This document shows positions 34,467-40,296 of a stretch of DNA of 64,000 nt, piece after piece. The DNA is from Frigoribacterium sp. PhB160. GTDB taxonomy: Bacteria > Actinomycetota > Actinomycetes > Actinomycetales > Microbacteriaceae. The notes below the pieces were generated by a model, which made no database searches, had not been told where the DNA came from, and was given only the letters and a program-made list of their open reading frames with translations. The position numbers and the translations under genes were made by a program. The stretch covers positions 124,001 to 188,000 of the forward strand of contig NZ_RKIE01000003.1 in the NCBI RefSeq assembly GCF_003751785.1, in the 5' to 3' direction. Position 1 is the stretch's first letter, and each line of letters starts with the position of its first letter.

Positions 34467-34522
34467 TTGCGAGCCGTGAGGAGGCCTGCCTACACTCGTG
34501 CCCTGTTCGAACACACGTTCGA
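34467..34522 (+). promoter_or_regulatory. SOS promoter with perfect LexA box
   Basis: TTGCGA (34467-34472) and TACACT (34491-34496), 18 bases apart, form a plausible promoter. Right after the -10, TCGAAC-ACAC-GTTCGA at 34507-34522 is a perfect match to the actinobacterial LexA (Cheo) box, TCGAAC-N4-GTTCGA. LexA bound here would block initiation. The box ends 14 bases before the ATG of the small gene, leaving room only for its ribosome site. Confidence 0.85.
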
Positions 34523-34536
34523 GAGAGGCGGCCCTG

Positions 34537-34809
34537 ATGAACATCTCCACGACCCGATCCGACGTCGCCCTCTGGTTCGCCGGCGAGGCCCCCGACCGCC
34601 TCGTCCACGACGGCGTCCGGTACCGCGTGACCGACATGCCGACCAAGCTCTACGACGAGCCGATGTTCACGCACGAGCTCATCACGCACCCGCCGCGACA
34701 GTTCGTCGGCTGGCGGTTCCAGGCCACCGACGGGGTCGGTACGACCCACATGTTCGAGGTGCTGCGCGACGCCGCGGGCCGCTGGGTGCTGGGTCGCGTC
34801 TACGACTGA
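34537..34809 (+). CDS. Small SOS-regulated protein, function unknown
   Basis: A 90-residue soluble protein beginning [19 protein letters not shown], predicted mostly beta strand, with a Tyr/Trp/Phe-rich core ([30 protein letters not shown]). No catalytic motif is visible. It resembles short actinobacterial proteins without assigned function; DUF6504-like proteins of the ImuA/ImuB/DnaE2 cassette are similar in size, but I cannot show homology. A perfect LexA box in its promoter predicts induction by DNA damage. ATG 34537, behind GAGAGAGG, is clearly better than the earlier in-frame ATG inside the box. Confidence 0.8.
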   Translation: MNISTTRSDVALWFAGEAPDRLVHDGVRYRVTDMPTKLYDEPMFTHELITHPPRQFVGWRFQATDGVGTTHMFEVLRDAAGRWVLGRVYD

Positions 34810-34903
34810 ACGAGGCCCGGCACCGCGACTCCAGCACCTGAGCAGGGGCCGTGGAGAGACGGAGGCGCGGAATCGGCACCGCACTCCGGGCCGACTTTCC
34901 ACC

Positions 34904-35153
34904 TGTGGATAACCCTGTGGGCAACCTGTGCCGACACGCCGCCCTCCCCGTGGAGAAGCGGGGGAGAACAGGGGAATGACTGTGGACAGATCTGTGGAAA
35001 TGACAGTGGTGTAATTCGGTCAGGGCCTCGTGATCAGGGATTTTGTTAGGCCTCGACCCTGTGGACAAGCATGTGCTCCTGTGGGGAGAAGCAAGACGAG
35101 GAGCAGAGGCGGGCCGTCGTGGTAGAGCTCGTCCAGGCCCGACCTGTGGACGC
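34904..35153. promoter_or_regulatory. DnaA-box cluster in a 407-base gap
   Basis: TGTGGATAA (34904-34912) and TGTGGACAA (35060-35068) are exact reverse complements of the two classical DnaA boxes. Near matches occur at 34916 (TGTGGGCAA), 34981 (TGTGGACAG), 34993 (TGTGGAAAT) and 35145 (TGTGGACGC). All are on the same strand. An AT-richer stretch lies at 35011-35050. No dnaA, dnaN, parA or rpmH is in the window, so this is either an origin separated from dnaA or a DnaA-titration/reactivation site. Confidence 0.65.
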
Positions 35154-35216
35154 CCGCTCCCGCGGCCCGACCCGCGGTAGCGTCGGGGTCGGTCGTCGTC
35201 GGACGGAGGAACGCGC

Positions 35217-35669
35217 GTGCTGGAGGCGGTACCCGTGCACCTGCGCTGGCAGGCCCTCGCCCTCGTGGCACCGGGCGGCGAGGTCGGGACGGGAGCGCGC
35301 GAAGCGCTGGCGCTCACGTGGCCCGCGCCTCCTGACGGGGTGCCCTGGACCATCGCCGCGATCAACGTCCGCGGCGCCTTCGTGCTCGGCGTGCTGCTCG
35401 AGGCGCTCGGGCGCCGCGGACCCGACGAGGGCCGTCGCCGAGCGCTGCGCCTGTTCGCCGGCACGGGCGTGCTCGGGTCGGTCGTGGCGGGAGCGGCCGC
35501 GGCGGCGGCGGGCATCGCGGTCGCGGCTCGCGTGCTCCCGGGGCGTTCCGTCGCGGCGGGCGCCGGAGACCGGGACGGCCATGGGGGCGGCGAGCCGGAC
35601 GGTGCGGCCGCGGACGGTGCGGCCGCGGACGGTGCGGCCGGAGACGGACGAGGCGGCGGCGAGCGGTGA
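35217..35669 (+). CDS. crcB: Divergent CrcB/Fluc fluoride channel subunit
   Basis: A 150-residue membrane protein of the CrcB/Fluc family with three or four helices and INVRGAFVLGVLLEAL matching the family's (V/I)NV.G.F.LG motif. The second hallmark is degenerate: GTGVLGSVVAGA replaces G.(G/C)GG(Y/F)TTFST, and the Phe/Thr residues lining the pore are missing. It has a Gly/Asp/Ala repeat tail (GAAADGAAADGAAGD). It is paired with a canonical copy through a GTGA overlap. Two-gene Fluc systems act as heterodimers, so this may be a pore-less partner subunit. The GTG at 35217 follows GGAGGA. Confidence 0.75.
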   Translation: MLEAVPVHLRWQALALVAPGGEVGTGAREALALTWPAPPDGVPWTIAAINVRGAFVLGVLLEALGRRGPDEGRRRALRLFAGTGVLGSVVAGAAAAAAGIAVAARVLPGRSVAAGAGDRDGHGGGEPDGAAADGAAADGAAGDGRGGGER

Positions 35670-36499
35670 CCTCTCCCCTGCTGTTCCTCGCGATCGCCGC
35701 CGCGGGCGGGCTCGGCGCCGCGTTGCGCCTGCTCGTCGACGGTGCCGTGCGGTCGGCGAGCCTGCGCGCGAGGTGGCTGCCGTTCCCGCTGGCGACGACC
35801 GTGATCAACGTGACGGGGTCGTTCGGGCTCGGCCTGCTCACCGGGCTCGCGGCGTCGGCGGGGATGCCGCACGAGTGGCTGCTCGTCGGCGGCGGCGGCC
35901 TGATGGGCGGCTACACGACCTTCAGCACGGCGAGCGTCGAGACGGTGCGGCTGCTCGGTGGGCGGCGCCGGGCCGCCGGCCTGCTCGCCGGCGTCGGCAT
36001 GCTCGTGCTGTCGGTGGCCGCCGCGCTGCTCGGGCTGGTCGTCGGCGGGGCCTGGCGCGGCGGCGGGCTGGCAGCATGGCGGCATGACGTTCCGTTTCGA
36101 GGCCGAGCTGTGGCGCTGGGCCGCGCGCCGGGAGCTCTGGACCTTCGTCAGCCTGCCCCTCGACGTCAGCGACCTCGTGACCGAGCTGGTCGAGGGAGCG
36201 ACGAACGGGTGGGGCTCCGTCCGGGTCGACGCCGAGATCGGCGGCACGCGGTTCCGGACGTCGATCTTCCCCGCCGGGACGGGGCTCGGCGAGGCGGGGT
36301 CGTGGGTGCTGCCGGTCAAGCGGGCGGTGCGCGACGCGGCCGCGGCGGAGCTCGGCGACGTGGTCACGGTCGAGCTCGAGCTCGTCGACTTCTAGGCGGG
36401 CGCGCGGCCCTCGCGTGGCGTCGCGCGGCGCGGCGCGGCGCGGCGTCACGTTCCGCGCGTCGCGTCACGAGAGAACGCGACGTGACGCGCAGATCGTGA
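35666..36499 (+). CDS. crcB: CrcB/Fluc fluoride channel with 3' overrun
   Basis: The first 130-135 residues are a canonical fluoride channel: GGLGAALRLLVDG, TTVINVTGSFGLGLLTGL and the signature GGGLMGGYTTFSTASVETVRL, with four helices. It exports cytoplasmic fluoride. The frame then stays open for another 140 residues of Arg/Gly-rich sequence that overlap the DUF1905 gene in another frame, which is unlikely to be real protein. A TGA that would end a normal-length protein lies in a different frame at 36085-36087, next to the DUF1905 ATG, so a small indel near 36040-36075 may have removed the original stop. Confidence 0.85.
   Translation: MTSPLLFLAIAAAGGLGAALRLLVDGAVRSASLRARWLPFPLATTVINVTGSFGLGLLTGLAASAGMPHEWLLVGGGGLMGGYTTFSTASVETVRLLGGRRRAAGLLAGVGMLVLSVAAALLGLVVGGAWRGGGLAAWRHDVPFRGRAVALGRAPGALDLRQPAPRRQRPRDRAGRGSDERVGLRPGRRRDRRHAVPDVDLPRRDGARRGGVVGAAGQAGGARRGRGGARRRGHGRARARRLLGGRAALAWRRAARRGAASRSARRVTRERDVTRRS
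36084..36395 (+). CDS. DUF1905 domain protein
   Basis: A 103-residue protein: MTFRFEAELWRWAARRELW, then TNGWGSVRVDAEIGGTRFRTSIFP, GSWVLPVKRAVRDAAAAELGDVVTVELELVDF. This is the compact beta-barrel DUF1905 domain, usually found alone or fused to a YdeI-type OmpD-associated domain. Function unknown. It overlaps the open 3' extension of the fluoride-channel ORF, but codon usage and family match show this frame is the coding one. Confidence 0.88.
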   Translation: MTFRFEAELWRWAARRELWTFVSLPLDVSDLVTELVEGATNGWGSVRVDAEIGGTRFRTSIFPAGTGLGEAGSWVLPVKRAVRDAAAAELGDVVTVELELVDF

Positions 36500-36512
36500 C
36501 GCGACGACACCG
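36415..36512. repeat. CGTCACGTTC-family repeat, copy 2
   Basis: Contains GGCGTCACGTTCCGCGCGTC followed by GTCACGAGAGAACGCGACG. The copy at 37686-37775 shares GGCGTCACGTTCYGCGC and GAGAGAACSCGACG in the same order. It lies between convergent genes (DUF1905 and a membrane methyltransferase-like gene). Confidence 0.65.
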
Positions 36513-36554
36513 GCCCGCCGCGGCACGCTGCACGAGGCACCGGGCTCGGGCGCC

Positions 36555-37481
36555 TCACCGCTGCGCGGGCACGGGGAGGCGCGGCCACCAGCACAGCACC
36601 GCGTCGCGGTACCGACGGAAGTCGTCCCCGAACCGCGCCTCGAGGTCGCGCTCCTCGTGGGGTCGCACGGCGACGTTCCAGAACACGGCGCCGGCGATCG
36701 CGTAGGCGACGACCAGCCACGACGACAGGAGGAGGCCGACGGCGACGCCCTGCGCGATGCTCGCCACGGCCATCGGGTTGCGGACCACCCGGTAGGGCCC
36801 CGCGACGACCAGCCGGTTCGGCATGGCGGAGGGCAGGGGCGTGCCGTCGCCGAGCGTCGTCATGACCGCGCCCGACCACAGGCCCGCCGCGCTCGCGACG
36901 ACGAGCAGCACGACGCCGGCCACCGTCGTCGCGGCGTCGGCCGGGCCCGACAGCGGCAGCGCCAGGCCCCACCGCCGCTCGAGGAACGCCACGACGAGCG
37001 GGATCACCGCGAGGAACAGCCCCCAGAAGACGACGATCTCGAGGGCGGTGGTGGCGAGGTTCCTGGCGGGGCCGCGGCGCGCCTCCGCGGGTCGGAAGCC
37101 CAGGGGGCCCCAGATCACCCAGTGCGTGGGGACGCGGCCGAGCAGCAGCTGGGCGAGCGCGAGGGCCGAGCCGACGACGGCGCCGGCCATGAGGAGGACT
37201 CCCCAGCCGGCCTCGCCGGTGACCGTCGCGAAGACGGCCAGGGCGACGGCGACGAGGGTCGTCCAGACGGTGGCGACGACGGCCGCGGGGCGGAGGCCCG
37301 CCGCGGCGAGCGCGGACGCCCCGACGAACAGGGGGACGTCGAACACGGCGACCAGCACGGGGTCGAGGCTGCCGAGGGTGGCGTCGCGGACGGACGGGAC
37401 CGTGGCGACGGCGATCCACCACGCGGCTCCGGCGACGGCCTGCAACGCGAACCAGGCCCTGCCCCACCGCGTGCTGCGCAT
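36555..37481 (-). CDS. Membrane methyltransferase of the ICMT/PEMT fold
   Basis: A 308-residue polytopic protein with about seven helices. The C-terminal signature GPYRVVRNPMAVASIAQGVAVGL, then VRPHEERDLEARFGDDFRRYRDAV, is the isoprenylcysteine carboxyl-methyltransferase/phospholipid-methyltransferase pattern that binds S-adenosylmethionine. Bacterial members methylate lipids or isoprenoid-type substrates; the substrate here is unknown. An N-terminal four-helix extension of about 110 residues precedes the core. The ATG lies close upstream of the tRNA locus. Confidence 0.85.
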   Translation of the reverse strand: MRSTRWGRAWFALQAVAGAAWWIAVATVPSVRDATLGSLDPVLVAVFDVPLFVGASALAAAGLRPAAVVATVWTTLVAVALAVFATVTGEAGWGVLLMAGAVVGSALALAQLLLGRVPTHWVIWGPLGFRPAEARRGPARNLATTALEIVVFWGLFLAVIPLVVAFLERRWGLALPLSGPADAATTVAGVVLLVVASAAGLWSGAVMTTLGDGTPLPSAMPNRLVVAGPYRVVRNPMAVASIAQGVAVGLLLSSWLVVAYAIAGAVFWNVAVRPHEERDLEARFGDDFRRYRDAVLCWWPRLPVPAQR

Positions 37482-37526
37482 GGGGCGACGCTACCGGTCG
37501 GAGCTGGCGACGCGGGCCCGAGATCT

Positions 37527-37558
37527 GGAGCGAGTGACTGGCCGATGGAGCGAGTGAC
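37527..37558. repeat. 13-bp direct repeat of the tRNA-Gly 3' end
   Basis: TGGAGCGAGTGAC at 37546-37558 (tRNA 3' end including CCA) is repeated at 37527-37539, 19 bases away. Integrases use tRNA 3' ends as attachment sites and leave such duplications, but the spacing leaves no island between the copies. It could be a remnant of an excised element or a local duplication. Confidence 0.6.
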
Positions 37559-37619
37559 GGGAATCGAACCCGCGCTACCAGCTTGGGAAGCTGGAGTTCT
37601 ACCATTGAACTACACTCGC
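37546..37619 (-). tRNA. tRNA-Gly (CCC)
   Basis: The minus strand folds into a full cloverleaf. Acceptor GCGAGTG pairs with CACTCGC, the D-stem is GTTC/GAAC, and the anticodon stem CCAGC/GCTGG encloses loop TTCCCAA (anticodon CCC). The T-arm GCGGG-TTCGATT-CCCGT includes one G-U pair. The 3' CCA is encoded (37546-37548). It reads GGG glycine codons. It stands alone, with no other tRNA nearby. Confidence 0.97.
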
Positions 37620-37685
37620 GCGCCGCCTCGGAGGCGAACTCGTCCACTATAGCGACCCGCGCCTCCCCGTCTCCGCTGCCTCCGC

Positions 37686-37775
37686 GTGGCGTCACGTTCT
37701 GCGCAGCGCGTCGCGAGAGAACCCGACGCGGCGCGCAGAACGCGGCGCGCAGAACGCGACGCGACGCGAACGACC
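37686..37775. repeat. CGTCACGTTC-family repeat, copy 3
   Basis: Begins GTGGCGTCACGTTCTGCGC, continues with GAGAGAACCCGACG, then carries the tandem unit GGCGCGCAGAAC before a CGACGCGACGCG run. It lies between tRNA-Gly and the lipoprotein gene. Nothing else is evident in the rest of that gap except two copies of CCGCGCCTCC. Confidence 0.65.
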
Positions 37776-37890
37776 ACGGCCGCCGCACCCGCTCCCCACG
37801 CCGTCGGGCACGCGCACCGCGGGGGACGCGCACCGCGGCCGCGGCTGTGAATCCGGGCGGGGCCGCCCCGCGCCTCCTACCGTCGACCGC

Positions 37891-38367
37891 ATGATCACGA
37901 AGAAGACCCTGCTGCCGATCGCCGCGCTGCTGATGCTGCCCCTCGCCGGCTGCACGGGCGGCGCCCAGAACACCGCCGCCGGGGGCGACGAGCCCGACGC
38001 GTCGTCGAGCCGCACCGACCCGGGCCAGGAGAATGACCTGAACTGCACGCGCATCAGCGAGAGCGCCCTGGCGTCGCTGGCGGACGGGGTCGACGACGAC
38101 GTGCTCCTCGGCTACGCCGCCCAGGACGGCTCGACCTGGTACGTCGCGGCCCCGGTCGGCGAGAACAACGTGCTCTCCGACACCGTCGGACTCTGGGTGA
38201 CCGACGGCGACGTCGAGGCCGACGAGTTCGACGGCACGTGGACCTCTGCGAACGACGACGCCGACGAGACGTCGACCTTCGACCGGTCGTCCACGGCGGA
38301 CGATGACAACGACGCCGCCGAGCAGGCGCTGAGCTGCATCGAGGACGCGGGCGAGTCCGTCAACTGA
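37891..38367 (+). CDS. Putative lipoprotein
   Basis: A 158-residue lipoprotein. Signal MITKKTLLPIAALLML, lipobox LAGCT with Cys near residue 21, then an acidic Gly/Ala/Asp/Ser linker. The folded part (about 50-125) includes LNCTRISESALASL and a C-terminal SCIEDAGES; these two cysteines may form a disulfide. I do not recognise the domain. It is followed by a strong terminator built from an inverted GGAGGCGCGG pair. Confidence 0.8.
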   Translation: MITKKTLLPIAALLMLPLAGCTGGAQNTAAGGDEPDASSSRTDPGQENDLNCTRISESALASLADGVDDDVLLGYAAQDGSTWYVAAPVGENNVLSDTVGLWVTDGDVEADEFDGTWTSANDDADETSTFDRSSTADDDNDAAEQALSCIEDAGESVN

Positions 38368-38381
38368 CGCGACCCCCACGA

Positions 38382-38418
38382 GGAGGCGCGGTGCCTGCCG
38401 GTCCGACACCGCGCCTCC
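38382..38418 (+). terminator. Terminator made of GGAGGCGCGG inverted pair
   Basis: GGAGGCGCGGTG (38382-38393) pairs perfectly with CACCGCGCCTCC (38407-38418) around a 13-base loop, 15 bases after the lipoprotein stop. The recurrent 10-mer of this genome forms most of the stem. Confidence 0.88.
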
Positions 38419-38442
38419 CCCTGCGGTCGCGTCGCCGCGCGG

Positions 38443-38723
38443 GGCCGGTGCCGCGCTCGGCCCTGCCCGTCCGCGCTCAGGAGCTCCGCACCCTCGGGAC
38501 CCGCACGCACCCCGCGGCGCGCCCGAGGGTGCAAGCGGGAATCGAGGGTGTCCGCGGTTCTCGCGGGTCTCGCGTGCAGGCACAGTGAGCTCGCGGGTCA
38601 GGCCGGTGCCGCGCTCGGCCCTGCCCGCGCTCAGGAGCTCCGCACCCTCGGAACCCGCACGCACCCCGCGGCGCGCCCGAGGGTGCATGCGGTTCTCGAG
38701 GGTGTCCGCGGTTCTCGCGGGTC
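38443..38723. repeat. Two ~125-bp tandem intergenic repeats
   Basis: A unit starting GGCCGGTGCCGCGCTCGGCC is present at 38443 and 38601 (158 bases apart), with a few indels. Each contains the 63-bp element (38487-38549, 38641-38703) also found at 29767-29971, with a CACCCTCGG/CCGAGGGTG stem. The second copy is followed by GGGCTCGC repeats (38739-38765). No gene is supported between 38368 and 38772. Confidence 0.85.
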
Positions 38724-38772
38724 GTGCTCGTCCACGCTCGCGGGCTCGCGGGCTCGCGGGCTCGCGGCGGCG

Positions 38773-39438
38773 CTAGTCGTCCCAGGCGGGGCGGGCCTGC
38801 TCGGCGGCCGTCACCACGTCGACCGCGGGGAGGGCGTGCCGGGTCTCCCCGATGCCGAACTCGGGCCAGGTCATGACGATCTCGCGGGGGCCCTCGGGCG
38901 GCAGCGGCCACAGCCACAGGGTCGCCGAGGTCGCGTAGGAGCGGTCGTCGCCCGACCCGCCCTGCTCGGCCAGCACGAGCAGCGGCCCGGTCGGCGCCGC
39001 GGGCTCGCCGAGGCCGGTGTCGTCGCCCGGTCCCGCCCCGGCGGGGACGTCGAGCTCGGCGGGGAGCTCGTACTCGGCGTGCGACAGCACGGGGGTGCCG
39101 TCGGCGAGCACCAGGCCGAAGCGGATGCCCCGCGCAGGGTCGGCCTGGCCACGGAACCGACCGCCTTCGAAGCGGTCCATCAAGTCCGCCCAGTCCCGAC
39201 GCCCCTGGCCGCGGCTGCGCAGCATCCAGCGGAGGCTCAGGGCGACGCCGGTGGGGTAGACCGCCATGCCCGTGAGGCCCACGGCGACGTGGTCGCTCGA
39301 CGCCAGCAGCACGGACGTGCCGACGGCCGTCGGCCACCAGTCGGCGGGCGGCCCCGTCCAGTCGGGCCGGCGGGGCTGGTCGACGTCCTCGGGGTCGGCG
39401 TCGTGACCGTCGGGCGCGATGTCGGGGAAGAACTGCAT
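38773..39438 (-). CDS. Hypothetical protein
   Basis: A 221-residue soluble protein beginning MQFFPDIAPDGHDADPEDVDQP. The pattern VGTSVLLASSDHVAVGLTGMAVYPTGVALSLRW, later RFGLVLADGT and EIVMTWPEFGIGETRHAL, matches a conserved but uncharacterised actinobacterial family; alternating beta strands and no catalytic cluster are seen. ATG 39438 is preferred because GAGGTGG precedes it; two GTG codons upstream are in frame. It is downstream of the GrpB-like gene on the same strand, with a 70-base gap. Confidence 0.78.
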   Translation of the reverse strand: MQFFPDIAPDGHDADPEDVDQPRRPDWTGPPADWWPTAVGTSVLLASSDHVAVGLTGMAVYPTGVALSLRWMLRSRGQGRRDWADLMDRFEGGRFRGQADPARGIRFGLVLADGTPVLSHAEYELPAELDVPAGAGPGDDTGLGEPAAPTGPLLVLAEQGGSGDDRSYATSATLWLWPLPPEGPREIVMTWPEFGIGETRHALPAVDVVTAAEQARPAWDD

Positions 39439-39508
39439 GAGCCACCTCACCACGCGCCGCCGCGGGCGACAAGACCGGGTACGGACGAGCCGGAGGTGGC
39501 CGACGCCC

Positions 39509-40117
39509 TCACCCGCAGGCCGGCGTCGCCGCCCCCGCAGACCCCTCGGCCTGCGCGGCCCGCGCCCGCGCCTTGATCGCGGCGATCACGTCGTCCTTCG
39601 CGGCCGCGTAGTCGTTCGTGTCCTCCCACCGGCGGGTCATGAGCTCGCGCTTGACGTCGCCGTAGAGCGCGCGGTCGGCCGCGTCCGACCGCAGGTGGTC
39701 GCGCAGCAGGAGGTAGTCCGACACGGCCGTGGCCCCGCGGTCGTACACGTGCACGTGCACGTCGCGCTCGGGCGTCCGCACGAGTCGGTGCCCGGGCTCG
39801 CGGGTGCGCAGCTCGTACCCGGCGGCGAGCAGGGGCTCGAGCCAGTCCTCCTCCGCGGTCACGTCGGCGACCGCGACGACCACGTCGACGACCGGCTTGG
39901 CCGCCAGGCCCGGGACCGACGTCGACCCGATGTGCTCGACGACCACGTCCTGCCCGGCGAGCGCCGCGACGATCCGCGCGCGGTGCTCGCGGAAGACCTC
40001 GGCCCAGCGTGGGTCGTGCTCGTGGAGCGCCACCCGCAGCGGCTCGGCGCCGCCGACGAGCTCCACGTCGGTCACGTCGGGTCGCCGCGGCGGGCGGGCT
40101 CGGTCGTCGGTCGTCAT
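39509..40117 (-). CDS. GrpB family protein
   Basis: A 202-residue member of the GrpB/UPF0157 nucleotidyltransferase-like family: VALHEHDPRWAEVFREHRARI, VEHIGSTSVPGLAAKPVVDVVV with the nucleotidyltransferase-like GSTSVPG and D-V-D pattern, then HVHVYDRGA and FRDHLR-like LLRDHLRSD. Biological role is not established for the family. The ATG at 40117 follows GGAGGA and is better than upstream GTG/ATG codons. Confidence 0.88.
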   Translation of the reverse strand: MTTDDRARPPRRPDVTDVELVGGAEPLRVALHEHDPRWAEVFREHRARIVAALAGQDVVVEHIGSTSVPGLAAKPVVDVVVAVADVTAEEDWLEPLLAAGYELRTREPGHRLVRTPERDVHVHVYDRGATAVSDYLLLRDHLRSDAADRALYGDVKRELMTRRWEDTNDYAAAKDDVIAAIKARARAAQAEGSAGAATPACG

Positions 40118-40296
40118 GTCGTTCCTCCGGGTGTCGCGGCGTCGGGGTGACGCAGTGTCGGGGTGTCGGCCGAGGCCGCCTCGGTCGGGCGGCCAGCCCG
40201 CGAACGTAGCCCACCCCGGCCCCGGGGGCAAGGCCGCGCGCCCCGCCGCGTCTCACCCCGCCCCACCGCGGCCGCGCGAGGTGCCAGGCTCGACCC

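Noticed and set aside
34904-35153. Calling the DnaA-box cluster oriC
   Set aside because: No dnaA, dnaN, rpmH or par genes are nearby, and skew could not be computed, so I only call it a DnaA-box cluster.
37546-37619. Integrated genomic island at tRNA-Gly
   Set aside because: No integrase, phage gene or composition shift follows the tRNA in the window; only the short direct repeat remains.
38443-38770. Possible CRISPR array because of repeated units
   Set aside because: Only two long units with an irregular interval, no constant short repeat with unique spacers, and no cas genes.
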